Below are positions 24,590 to 35,200 of a DNA stretch of 40,987 nt, one piece after another. Under the pieces are notes generated by a model. The model was not told where the DNA came from and ran no database searches. It saw nothing but the letters and a program-made list of their open reading frames with translations. Source of the DNA: Minisyncoccota bacterium (GTDB lineage Bacteria > Patescibacteriota > Minisyncoccia > Phycocordibacterales > JAQTLZ01); NCBI GenBank assembly GCA_028711065.1, contig JAQTSY010000009.1:1-40987 (forward strand), written 5' to 3'. The position numbers and the translations under genes were made by a program. Each line of letters starts with the position of its first letter. The stretch's first letter is position 1.

Positions 24590-25659
24590 TACCCTTCCCT
24601 CACCTTGGTCAGATGTCCGAATTTATTCTTTCGCACATCAGTATAATATTCCATAAACACCGCTGCGACAGGCACTGAAAGAAGCACACCGAGAAATCCT
24701 GCGAGCCTCCATCCAACAAGAAGCGAGACGATAACAAGAATCGGCGAAATCCCCACTATTTTATTTACCACTAAAGGATAGATGAGGTGATTTTCAAACT
24801 GCTGAACAATAACGTACAAAGCGAGCACTAAAAGTGCGAGAGGAGTTCCTCCGCTCACAAACGCAATAGCAACACCTGGAATTGCAGAGAGGATCGGGCC
24901 GAAAAGCGGAATAATCTCCAAGAGTGCGGCGAGAACCGCAAGAAGAAGCGCATGCTTAATTCCAAAAATAGTAAGGCCGAGAAAATCCAAAACTCCAACA
25001 AGAAGACCGAGAAGAAGCTGGCCTTGGAGCCAAAGGCCGATCTTCTTTTGCGAGCGCTTCCACAAATCTGTTACGTAATTTTTATACCGAATAGGCGACG
25101 CAACTTGGAGAAAATCTTCCACTCCATCTTCCTGCACCGCAAAATAAAAAGAGAGCACGAATATGAGGATGAAAGAAAGCGCTCCGCCGAAGAGAATACT
25201 CGCGGTGTTGAAGAATCCGCTTGAAAATTGGTTCACGACTCCCCTCACCGATCCAATAACGCCTTGCAGATTAAACTGAGAAGAAAGGCCTTGGAGCGGA
25301 TTGTCGGGAGAGAGTATCCCCTGTTCTTTGAGGGTACCGAGGACATCAATCGAGTTTATTCGCTCCAGGAAACTTGTCGTCTCTGACAGAAGAGTCGGGA
25401 GAAGGAAATAAAAGACGGCTGCGAGAGCAAAAATAACAAGCACGTAGAGAATAATGACAGAAAATGTGCGAGGAATTTTTTTCTTTACGAGATATCGGGT
25501 TGCTGGCTCGATAGCCGAGGCAATAACAATCGCAGTCAAAATAATGAGAACAATATCTCTTAAAAAGTAGAGAGCGAGGACAAGGATAATAAACAGGAGA
25601 CTTTTGATGATAGTGCCCGTGGAGATGTGAATGAGGGTATTTTGGGGCTCATTGTTCAT
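24589..25659 (-). CDS. AI-2E family transporter / permease
   Basis: multi-TM protein with AI-2E-type C-terminal region (LLEIIPLFGPILSAIPGVAIAF). Confidence 0.88.
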   Translation of the reverse strand: MNNEPQNTLIHISTGTIIKSLLFIILVLALYFLRDIVLIILTAIVIASAIEPATRYLVKKKIPRTFSVIILYVLVIFALAAVFYFLLPTLLSETTSFLERINSIDVLGTLKEQGILSPDNPLQGLSSQFNLQGVIGSVRGVVNQFSSGFFNTASILFGGALSFILIFVLSFYFAVQEDGVEDFLQVASPIRYKNYVTDLWKRSQKKIGLWLQGQLLLGLLVGVLDFLGLTIFGIKHALLLAVLAALLEIIPLFGPILSAIPGVAIAFVSGGTPLALLVLALYVIVQQFENHLIYPLVVNKIVGISPILVIVSLLVGWRLAGFLGVLLSVPVAAVFMEYYTDVRKNKFGHLTKVREG

Positions 25660-25700
25660 AGGGGTATCATAGCACCCAAGACAGGCCTTTTCAAAGGTAT

Positions 25701-26969
25701 TTAGAACTTTACGACCGAAGAGAATTTTTTTGAATCCGAGTATGGGCCGATGAGAGCGAGGTTCAATCTTTCATCACGGAAAATTTCTTTTGCGATAGTT
25801 TGGATCTGTTCGGGCGTAATTGCTTTGAGTTCCGCCACCACTTCCTCTGGACGAAGGATAGAACGCTTGAGAACTTCCTGAAAACCATAGAAATTCGCAA
25901 GAGAATTCGAGGATTCGAGCCCAAGATAGAGATGCCCAATGATGTATTCTTTGACGCGATTTAATTCCTCAAGAGAGACGAGTTCTTCTTTTGCTTTTTT
26001 GAGTTCCATAAGGATTGCTTGAATCGCTTCTTCTACTCTATTTACATCTACTCCAGCCGAGACCGAAAAATATCCGTGATCAGTTGAAGCATCATTCCCC
26101 GCGTGAACGTAGTAACAAATTCCCAAATCATCCCGAAGTTTTTGGAAAAGACGCGAGCTCATTCCCCCGCCCAAAACTCCCGCCAAGAGATTGGCCACTC
26201 TGCTTTTTTTATCATACACATCAAAGGTGCGCACACCGAGCACAAGATGCGCTTGATCACCCTTTCTTTCTTTTAAAAGAATTTCGGGAACTTTCTGTGC
26301 TTCTATAACTTTCAGCTTCCCGTCTTTTTTCGAATGAGAAATATCTTTAAAGAGTTTTTCAATTTCAGAGATAACGGTCTTTTCCTCAATGTGACCAGCG
26401 ACAATGATCGTGGTCGCGCTCGATACATAATGTTCGCTCCTGTATTTTACAAAATCATCACGCTTGAGGCGATTCACCACCTCTTTTCTTCCAGCAACAT
26501 TCCATCCCGCTGGCTGATCGCCGTACAAAAGCTTCACGAACATATCCTGCACATGATCTTGAGGAGTGTCTTCGTACATATTGATCTCCTCGACAATAAC
26601 GCCTTTTTCTTTTTCAATTTCTTTTTCTGGAAAAACAGGATTTAAATATAAATCAGAGATAATGTCGAGGATTTCGGGAAGATTTGTGGCCCGAGCTTTC
26701 GCATAGTAGCCAGTAAATTCCTGGCTGGTAAACGCGTTGTACGTCGCTCCAATCTGATCGAGTTCGCGCGTGATATGAAAAGAAGATGGGCGTTTCTTTG
26801 TGCCCTTGAAACAAATATGCTCAAGAAAATGGGAAATCCCGCTTATCTCTTTCGTCTCGTATTTCGAGCCAGCTTCGACAAGCACCATGACTGTCGCGGT
26901 CGGATTATCTTTCATGGGCACCGTGATGATTCGAAGCCCATTTGGCAAAACTTTTTTGGAATATTTCAT
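25701..26969 (-). CDS. M16 family zinc metallopeptidase
   Basis: HFLEH active-site motif, PNGLRII N-terminus, M16-like C-terminal domain. Confidence 0.93.
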   Translation of the reverse strand: MKYSKKVLPNGLRIITVPMKDNPTATVMVLVEAGSKYETKEISGISHFLEHICFKGTKKRPSSFHITRELDQIGATYNAFTSQEFTGYYAKARATNLPEILDIISDLYLNPVFPEKEIEKEKGVIVEEINMYEDTPQDHVQDMFVKLLYGDQPAGWNVAGRKEVVNRLKRDDFVKYRSEHYVSSATTIIVAGHIEEKTVISEIEKLFKDISHSKKDGKLKVIEAQKVPEILLKERKGDQAHLVLGVRTFDVYDKKSRVANLLAGVLGGGMSSRLFQKLRDDLGICYYVHAGNDASTDHGYFSVSAGVDVNRVEEAIQAILMELKKAKEELVSLEELNRVKEYIIGHLYLGLESSNSLANFYGFQEVLKRSILRPEEVVAELKAITPEQIQTIAKEIFRDERLNLALIGPYSDSKKFSSVVKF

Positions 26970-27011
26970 AGGGACTACTTTACCGAAAAAATGAGAAAGA
27001 GACAAGAAAAA

Positions 27012-27044
27012 AACTCTCTCAATCCTCTTGCTTAGGATTGGAGA
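27012..27044 (-). terminator. intrinsic terminator
   Basis: CTCTCTCAATCCT-cttgctt-AGGATTGGAGAG; T-tract on minus. Confidence 0.75.
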
Positions 27045-27054
27045 GCTTGCGAGG

Positions 27055-27606
27055 TCAGAAACATTCTTTTTCGCGCAAAAACATCACATAGGCACCTTCA
27101 GTGCATCCATTGCCGAGAGAGTTCAAATAAACCTCTGCACCGTCGCCCGTGCGATGGATGACATGCATCATGAGGTGTCCATCCTCCACGGGCAATGATT
27201 CCCTTTCATCCGGACACACCACCCAATGATCAGAAGGTATCTCGGAAGCATGCTTCAACGCCACGAGCCCGGCACCCAACATTCCTACAGGGCTGCGTTT
27301 GTATTTTCGAGCGATTGCCAGCAATCCTTCAGGTCCGATGCAGCACGTGAACCTGAATATTTCAGCGAAGCAGATGCGCCCAGATACGACGACTTCAAAT
27401 GACCGCACGAGATCGAGACCGGGTGCGAACTTCACGGAGTGAGTGAGGCAAATCTCTTTCAAGGCTGCCTCAACCAATGGCTGCTGCTCCATCATGGTAT
27501 CAACCCCGTATTCACTGACTCCAATCTGCTTCAGGACTGCTTCGGTTAGACGGTATAACCAAAGCTTTTGATCCAGCTTTACTGGAGCGAAAAATGTGAC
27601 AGACAT
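27055..27606 (-). CDS. hypothetical protein (183 aa)
   Basis: ORF with SD-like AAGGAGA upstream and terminator downstream. Confidence 0.6.
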   Translation of the reverse strand: MSVTFFAPVKLDQKLWLYRLTEAVLKQIGVSEYGVDTMMEQQPLVEAALKEICLTHSVKFAPGLDLVRSFEVVVSGRICFAEIFRFTCCIGPEGLLAIARKYKRSPVGMLGAGLVALKHASEIPSDHWVVCPDERESLPVEDGHLMMHVIHRTGDGAEVYLNSLGNGCTEGAYVMFLREKECF

Positions 27607-27719
27607 GCTTGAATCTCCTTAGGAAGAGGGGTGAGCGGAAGGAAAATCACAGGAACGGCTAGCTAGAGTAGTTATACAATACCTTCGAGATTTTTACCAC
27701 CAAAAACATTTCGAAAGAA

Positions 27720-28319
27720 TCAATATTCTACTTCCCCCTTATCGATAGCTTTCTCATTGCAAATAACAATATCCGCTAACGGAAAAACAGTTTCGTTACG
27801 AGAATTCTTCTTAGCGTAAGGACGGTCAGGCCTATAAAGACCAATCTTAAGGTCAATTTTTTCAATTGGCAGATTTACTCTTTCTGCGTGCTTTTTCAGA
27901 ATAGTCTCCTGATTAGATCCTGCCGTTGCCATCTTTGCCGGAGGAACCACGAGTGTATGCCAAGCATTAAAAAGAATAATTCCGCCTGCGTTTTCTTTCC
28001 CCGAGTCTCTGATAAGTTTCTGCAAAGTGACGAGACCTTCTATCGCCAAATCTCCTGGGGCAGGCACAGAATAAACGGGTATATCCTTTGCAGTGAAGTG
28101 CCTGATAATAGCCGCACTTAGAGTCGTCTTTCCGATATCTATATCGTCGTGAGAAAGCCCTCCGATAGCAACAGTGACATATTTTGAACCAGAATCTAAC
28201 AAGGCTTCAATTTTCTCTGTTATATGTAGAAGACCCTCATCAAAATGGTACTCTGGGGGAACTTCAAAACTCACTCTCTTTATTTCTTCGTTTGGATCCG
28301 GCACTTCGACAGACGCCAT
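27720..28319 (-). CDS. P-loop (uridine-kinase-like) protein
   Basis: VAIGGLSHDDIDIGKTTLSAAI resembles an extended Walker A. Confidence 0.6.
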   Translation of the reverse strand: MASVEVPDPNEEIKRVSFEVPPEYHFDEGLLHITEKIEALLDSGSKYVTVAIGGLSHDDIDIGKTTLSAAIIRHFTAKDIPVYSVPAPGDLAIEGLVTLQKLIRDSGKENAGGIILFNAWHTLVVPPAKMATAGSNQETILKKHAERVNLPIEKIDLKIGLYRPDRPYAKKNSRNETVFPLADIVICNEKAIDKGEVEY

Positions 28320-28324
28320 AGAGA

Positions 28325-29638
28325 TTATAATTTCATAAAACCTTTAAGCTCGCTTAAAGAAACCCGCTCCTGCTTTCCAGTATCACGATCTCGAACTGTG
28401 ACGCCAGCGTCTTTTTCAATAGTATCGAAATCTACTGTTATACAATACGGTGTACCGATCTCGTCCTGTCGACGGTATCGTTTGCCGATGTTTCCATTGT
28501 CGTCAAACATGATCTGCGGGATCTGTTTCTTGAGTTCTGTATAAATTTCACGCGCCTTCGCTACCAACTCCGGCTTATTTTTGAGGAGTGGAAACACAGC
28601 GGCCTTTATCGGAGCAAGGTGGGGTGGAAATTTAAGAAAGATTCGCTTCTCACCGCCGAGTTCATCTTCGGTATACGCTTTTACCATAACTGCCAAAAGG
28701 TGCCTACCGAGTCCAAAGGTTGGCTCCAATACGTGCGGAACTGATCTTTCGTTCGTATTCGGATCGAGGTAAGAGAGGTCTACCCCACTGTGTTTAATGT
28801 GATTCTTCAAATCGAAATCCGTGCGATACGCGAGCCCCCCTATCTCATCAAATTTGTGCGGATAGTTAAAATGAAAATCTACAGTGCGTTTCGAATAATG
28901 AGCACGATCGCCATCAGGAATTTCAATCTCTCGAATATCATCCTTTGCAAATCCGAGGAGCTTAAACCATTCGTGCATCTGTTTCTGCCAATACTCAAAT
29001 TGTTCAGACCACGACTTCTCCTCAATAAAATACTCAAATTCCATTATTTCCAGTTCACGTACTCGAAATATAAAATCACGCGGCGCAATTTCATTCCTGA
29101 AATTCCGGCCAATCTGGGCAATACCGAACGGGAGCTTCGGGTGATAGGAATCGAGGATATTTTTAAAATTAACAAACATTCCCTGCGCGGTTTCTGGACG
29201 CATGTACACAGTAGTGTCTGCGCCATCCACCGAACCTACGGATGTTTTGAACATCATATTAAATTGCCGCGGCTCGCCTAGTTTACCCCCGCACTCCGGA
29301 CATTTTTTTGCATCATCCAAATGGTCAGCGCGGAAACGGCGTTTGCATTTTTCACACTGAACCAAGGGATCACTGAAACCGCTCACATGCCCGCTTGCTT
29401 CCCAGACTTTTGGGTTCATAAGAATCGCTGAATCAATCCCGTACATATCATCACGAGAATCGACAAAAAAGCGCCACCACAAATTCTCAATATTTTTCTT
29501 GAGCGCGAGACCTAATGGCCCGTAATCCCATGTTCCGGCTAATCCCCCATAAATTTCCGAACCCTGATAGACAAAACCGCGCCGCTTGCAAAGCGCGATA
29601 ATATCTTCCATTTTCTTATTTTCTTTTGAATCTGACAT
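28325..29638 (-). CDS. glyS: glycyl-tRNA synthetase, single-chain class II
   Basis: SEIYGGLAGTWDYGPLGLALKKNI, RPETAQGMFVNFKN, EPTFGLGRHLL. Confidence 0.96.
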   Translation of the reverse strand: MSDSKENKKMEDIIALCKRRGFVYQGSEIYGGLAGTWDYGPLGLALKKNIENLWWRFFVDSRDDMYGIDSAILMNPKVWEASGHVSGFSDPLVQCEKCKRRFRADHLDDAKKCPECGGKLGEPRQFNMMFKTSVGSVDGADTTVYMRPETAQGMFVNFKNILDSYHPKLPFGIAQIGRNFRNEIAPRDFIFRVRELEIMEFEYFIEEKSWSEQFEYWQKQMHEWFKLLGFAKDDIREIEIPDGDRAHYSKRTVDFHFNYPHKFDEIGGLAYRTDFDLKNHIKHSGVDLSYLDPNTNERSVPHVLEPTFGLGRHLLAVMVKAYTEDELGGEKRIFLKFPPHLAPIKAAVFPLLKNKPELVAKAREIYTELKKQIPQIMFDDNGNIGKRYRRQDEIGTPYCITVDFDTIEKDAGVTVRDRDTGKQERVSLSELKGFMKL

Positions 29639-29649
29639 GGAAATCTATT

Positions 29650-31587
29650 TTATTGTCCCACTGTTTGCTCCCCATCAGTGAAATTTGGATCACTCACAAT
29701 TTCGGTAGTTAAGGCCCTGTCTGTAGATCCAACATCATCACCATTCCAGTCATCAGTACCAGAAAGAGTCGCGTCGCCTATGATACCAGGGTGACTCCCC
29801 ACCTGACTTACACTCGGAAGAAGCGAGACTTGGAATGCCACAGCGCGAGGCGAACCAGTCACGCCAGTATTTTCTTTTACATTCCCTAAATCCCATACTA
29901 TCTCGCGGCTCACGGGATTATAAGAGACTTGCTCTGTAGAAGGATTGACTAAACTGAGCCAATCTACATAGGAAGGGAGAGTGGCTCTCACCTGTGCTCC
30001 TGACACAGAATTGGAAGAATTAGTCACGCCCCATATAACTGTGTATGTCGTCTTTTGATCAGCACGCGGCGGCATTGGCCCCGAATTTTCAAATGGACCG
30101 ATTGAGTATACAGCACGAGAAGAAAGATTCAAATCAGTGGAAATTTTTACATCGCGAGTGACAAGCGCATCAACTTCTTCAGGAACATTAGCATCAGAAG
30201 TACGCGTTCCTTTTGCGCTCACTTCAATGCGGATCTCGGGATTTCGCACCGCAGTCCCTCCTTGCACAAGCGGCAATGTAGAAAATTGGAAAGCAAGTTT
30301 GCCATCGGTTCCGGGATCAACAACTTGAAATTCATTGTTTGTTGTTTTATCCCAGGTGATAGTGTTATCACTCGAACGATAGAATCCTTGTTCTGGAATG
30401 ACAGAAGATTTGTTGATGAGACCTCCCGTTAGTTTTACAATGACCGAAGCATTGATGACCTGGGAAGCAAGATTATTTGACCAATCTATTTGCACCCGTG
30501 CTGTTTTTCCACTTTTCATAATCGCACCCTGCCCAGTATTGCCATCAAGAGATAGTCCGAGACCGATGAAAGGTTTCTGAATTGTTATCGAATCCGAGGC
30601 CGAAATAAATGCGACGTCGATCATATTATTGCCTTTTGCCTTCGGCAAACCTGCGTTGAATTTAAATATTCTCTCTTCTCCATCTTGCCCTTCCAACTTG
30701 CCTCTTATCTTTATGGTCCTTTTGCCCCCAGCCTCCACATCGCCCAGATTCCACAGATGATTCTGATAGATCGGCTTTGGATTTGCGCTTGCGAAACTGA
30801 AACCAAAAGGATAACTCGCATCTAGAAGCAGATTATTGATTACGTCTGGAGAATTAGAGACGAGAGTAAGAGTTATTTCGATATCCTGGCCGGAATTTAT
30901 TTCCTTCAATGAGTCGACAGTGAGGGTGACGGGCGTAGAGGTGATCCCGACATTATAGGTAAAATCTTTATTAAAAAGCCCGTTAGAGTCCCGAATACGG
31001 TACTCGAGGCTGAATTTAATAGCTTCAGTCGCACCCTCTTCACCAAAAAGAACAGGGCTAATTCTGAAATGTGAAATATCGCCTGAAGCAAGATTTCCAA
31101 TATCGTCGCGCTCTCGAGGCAGACTTACGCTTAAATCTTTTGAAGATTTTGTACCGTCTGGATACGTGATAACGAGGCTTGCTGATTCAAGAGGTGATTT
31201 ATTTCTATTTTGAATCGTAACATCAAGCGGAAGCGCCTCTCCCCCCCCAACAGATACGGGTCCGAGCACGGAAATTGAGATGTTTTCAGAAGAGACTGTA
31301 TTTCCACCAAAATAATACATAAAAAGACCGAAGCAAAGAGATACCAGAAAGAAAACGAGAGCGACAAAAAATATTTTCTTGAAGATTGGAATCCGATGTG
31401 AAATATCTTCAGGATCTTTCTCAAAATCAGAAGACGGCTGTATATCTTTGGAATCATCCCACGCTTTCGGTGTTTCCGAAGAATCATGAGGTAAAACTTT
31501 CCGACGAGGAACCCAGGGCTTTCCATCCCGAGTGTAGAGTTTTTTCTCAAGCGTATCTATTCTGCTTTTCTCTTCTTCTCTGACCAT
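29650..31587 (-). CDS. membrane-anchored large extracellular protein with DUF11-like beta repeats
   Basis: cytoplasmic N-terminus, one TM (IFFVALVFFLVSLCFGLFMYYF), repeated Ig/DUF11-like segments. Confidence 0.7.
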   Translation of the reverse strand: MVREEEKSRIDTLEKKLYTRDGKPWVPRRKVLPHDSSETPKAWDDSKDIQPSSDFEKDPEDISHRIPIFKKIFFVALVFFLVSLCFGLFMYYFGGNTVSSENISISVLGPVSVGGGEALPLDVTIQNRNKSPLESASLVITYPDGTKSSKDLSVSLPRERDDIGNLASGDISHFRISPVLFGEEGATEAIKFSLEYRIRDSNGLFNKDFTYNVGITSTPVTLTVDSLKEINSGQDIEITLTLVSNSPDVINNLLLDASYPFGFSFASANPKPIYQNHLWNLGDVEAGGKRTIKIRGKLEGQDGEERIFKFNAGLPKAKGNNMIDVAFISASDSITIQKPFIGLGLSLDGNTGQGAIMKSGKTARVQIDWSNNLASQVINASVIVKLTGGLINKSSVIPEQGFYRSSDNTITWDKTTNNEFQVVDPGTDGKLAFQFSTLPLVQGGTAVRNPEIRIEVSAKGTRTSDANVPEEVDALVTRDVKISTDLNLSSRAVYSIGPFENSGPMPPRADQKTTYTVIWGVTNSSNSVSGAQVRATLPSYVDWLSLVNPSTEQVSYNPVSREIVWDLGNVKENTGVTGSPRAVAFQVSLLPSVSQVGSHPGIIGDATLSGTDDWNGDDVGSTDRALTTEIVSDPNFTDGEQTVGQ

Positions 31588-31635
31588 AGGTAATATTGCG
31601 AGCGTTAGAGGAAATTATAGCACAAAAAACTTCTT

Positions 31636-32229
31636 TTAGAGCTGGCTTTCCTTGAGTGAGCGGTTGATTTCCTGAAGAGCAAGGGCCTTATATTCCTCAA
31701 TGCGAGAGAGGATGCTCCCACCCCACTCCTCTGTCTCGGAAAAGGATTTTAGTTCTGAAAGCTCTTTCAGGTAGCCCAAATGATGCAGAATACGAAGCAC
31801 TAAAATATATTCGAAATTGCGTAGCTCCTCCGAAGAAAGCGCCTGTGAGTTCGCAAGAAAAAAACAGCTGGAAGAGAAGATACGAAACAGCGCTTCATTT
31901 TTCTCTTCTCCGTGTAAAAATCTTTTAAGAAGCGAGAGGGAGCGGGCAAAAATTTCGAGTCTCTTCTTGTCTTTCCGAAAGAGCTCCCAGAGATTTTCTT
32001 TTTTTTCAGCATTTACCACTCTCCAAAGATCTTTTCCTTTGACCAGAGAAACGGAACTATAGGAAAAATCTTGGAGGCTGTAGCGGAGTTTTGATTTTAA
32101 ATGCCGGATCCCCTGTGCAGAACCGGAGATCATACCGAAATCACGCGTGAAAATTTTGAGATACCGATTTGCCTCACCGGCATTCGTTCCGCCAATAACA
32201 AACCCTTCGGTCTGGTAGATGTGGTGCAT
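31636..32229 (-). CDS. recO: DNA repair protein RecO
   Basis: YQTEGFVIGGTNAGEANRYLKIFTRDFGMISGSAQGIRHLKSKLR. Confidence 0.85.
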   Translation of the reverse strand: MHHIYQTEGFVIGGTNAGEANRYLKIFTRDFGMISGSAQGIRHLKSKLRYSLQDFSYSSVSLVKGKDLWRVVNAEKKENLWELFRKDKKRLEIFARSLSLLKRFLHGEEKNEALFRIFSSSCFFLANSQALSSEELRNFEYILVLRILHHLGYLKELSELKSFSETEEWGGSILSRIEEYKALALQEINRSLKESQL

Positions 32230-32236
32230 GAGAGAC

Positions 32237-35200
32237 TTACAACTTAAGCTCAAACTCCCCTTCCCTCGTCTCAAATCCGGTGATGTTGCAAACCTTTTTT
32301 ATTTCAGCTTCGAATTTTTTTACGATAGCCAGAATCTCTTTCGGTGCAGTCAGAGAAAGTGATACTTTGTCGCTCGCTTGAAGTTTCTTTTCTTTTCTAA
32401 AATCTTGGATAACTCGAATAAGTTCTCTATATTCCCCTTCTTCTTTTAGAACAGGCGTAATAGTGGTATCGAGCAAAACATTTGAAGAAAGTTTCGCATC
32501 AAAAATCACCTCCTTTACATTCAATTCATCTTTAATAAGTCCGACCAGTTCAGGTGATATTTTTTCTGCTTTTACCGTTATTTTCGCGAGCGGCTGACGG
32601 ACCTTGATAAGCGCTTTGGAGCGAGCTTCGAGACCAAGGGAAACAAGATTTCTCACCCCTTCCATTTCTTTCAGAAGTTTCGAATCTATTTTTTCTTTCT
32701 TCGGCCACATTTCGAGATGCACACTTTCTTTTCCACCGCTCCCCTTCACTCGACCGTATATTGTTTCCGAGAGAAACGGCATTATGGGAGCAATAATTTT
32801 AGAAAGCTTAAAAAGAACATATTGGGTACTTTTTAAGGCTGACATTTTATCCTCCGTATCATCACCTTTAAATCGGTCTCGGGAACGGCGGAGATACCAC
32901 GTTGACAGATCGTCTACAAACCCAAGAAGCGGTCGGCACGCTCGATCAAGCTCGTATGCTTCCATTCCTTTCTCTACTTCAAACACGAGCTCATTGAGCC
33001 TGGAGACAACCCACTGATCAAGAGAATGTGAGGTGCTTGGATCTTTCGGAACATCGTTGTAACCTCCTTTGTAGAGTTCGTAAAAAGAGAGTACGTTTTC
33101 AAGACGCATAATGATTTTCTTCATTACTTCATCAACTCCCTTTTCTGTGAAATTCAGATCTTCCGCATGAGTAACAGGAGAAGAGAGGAGATAGAATCGA
33201 AGCGCATCAGCACCATAGACATTCACCACGTCCAATGGATCAGGATAATTTTGAAGACTTTTGGACATCTTCCTGCCATCCTCCGCTAGCACAAGTCCGT
33301 TTACAAGCACATTTTTAAATGGACTTTTCCCAAAAAGAGCGACACCGAGAACGATGAGCGAATAAAACCACCCGCGAGTTTGATCAAGTCCTTCAGCGAT
33401 AAAATCCGCTGGAAATCCAACGCTCTTTTTCGGATTAAAATCTTTAAGCGCCTCCCCTTGATAGGAAAATTGTCCGTACGGCATCGAGCCCGATTCAAAC
33501 CAACAATCAAAAACTTCGGGAATCCTTTTCATCTCTCCTGGACAACAATCACAAGGAAACGTCACCTCATCAATATACGGTCGATGGAGATCAAGTTCAT
33601 AGTCATCATTATGAGGATAAGGAGAAAAAGAAATTTCCCGAAGTTCCGCCGGCTGAAAATAGAAGGGTTCAGGGGTTTTCCGCTCGTGGCCGAGAAGAAT
33701 TCTTTCCTTTGTCCACCCCCCCGCAGCTGCTACCACTAAAGTCATCGGGGTATCATGGCTCACGATAAGAATATTTTTACCGGAAAACCGAGAATCAATA
33801 TCGAAAAGAAAATCTCCAGATCTTTTTCTTACTTCCGCAAGCGTCTCTCCGCCTTCCGGAGTTTTCACGAATCGCTCGAGATACGGATATTCATCCTGAT
33901 ATTCTTTCCAGGTCTTACCTTGATACACTCCAATATTATCTTCTCGAAGTCGAATATCGATGATAACTTTGTCGGGAGAAATATTCAAAGCTTCTCGAAT
34001 TATTTCTGCGGTCTCTTTAGTCCGGACATAATCAGAAACGAAAATCACATCGATCTTTTTCTTTTTCAAAAGCTTTGCTGTTGCTTCTACTTCTTTTCTC
34101 CCTTTCTCTGTGAGCTTGTAAGGATCATCGGGACGACAGCTTACCGTCCCGGTCAGGTTGGATTCTGCCTCTCCATGCCGAACCAGAAAATAGTTATTTT
34201 TTCGAGAAGATTTCTCGCGAAGTTTCTCGATAGAACCAATAACTTCCCGCTTCTCGCACTTGTTGCATTCCCACACAGGAAGCGGAGCGCCCCAAAATCG
34301 TGAACGAGAAATTGCCCAGTCCGGCGCGCCTTCGAGCCATTTTCCAAATCTTCCGTCACGCAGATCTTCCGGCACCCAATTCACTTTCCTATTTTCTGAA
34401 ACGAGCTTTTCTTTTATCTCTGTAACTTTCACAAACCACGACGAAGTAGCGTAATTCAAAAGCGGAGTCTCGCATCGCCAGCAATGCGGATACGAGTGGA
34501 TGATCTTCTCTTTGGCGAAAAGAAGACCCCGATGAGCTAAATTTTTAATTATCTCAATGTCTGTTTTCTGCGGATCTTCTTTTGGTTTTACCAATTGCCC
34601 CGCAAAATCCGTAACTTCTTTTTTAAACTTCCCGTCCATCCCGACATGCTGAATGAAAGGGAGATTTTCTTTTCGTGACAAATTATAGTCGTCAGTTCCG
34701 AAGGCGGGAGCAATGTGCACGACTCCTGTCCCATCTTCTGTTGTTACGAAATCCCCCGCATAAATTTTCCAGGCATTCTCTTTATTTTCGAGTTTTGCGG
34801 CACCGACATAATAATCAAAAAGCGGTTTGTACGATTTACCCAAAAGTTCTTTTGCCTCAACTTTTCGCAAAATTTTATACCCTGATTTGAAAACCGTCTC
34901 GACGCGAGATTTCGCTAGAATATAGGTATTGCCCGGTTCTTCTCCTTCGACGGCGACGTATTCAGTTTTCGGATTAATTGCCAAAGCCGCATTACCCGGC
35001 AGAGTCCAAGGAGTTGTTGTCCAAGCAAGAATAAAAGTTTTCGGCTTTTCCGTAAGTTCAAATTCTGCTGTAACAGAAATATCGGTGACATCCTTGTACC
35101 CCTGATTTACCTCAAAATTGGAGAGGGTTGTCTCGCATCGAGGACATATATGCATCGACTTGAAGCCTTTGTATATAAGTTTTTTATCGAAAAGGGTTTT

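Noticed and set aside
24499-24590. T-box leader for metG
   Set aside because: No UGGNACCGCG-type antiterminator bulge or Stem I seen; the element does not look like a T-box.
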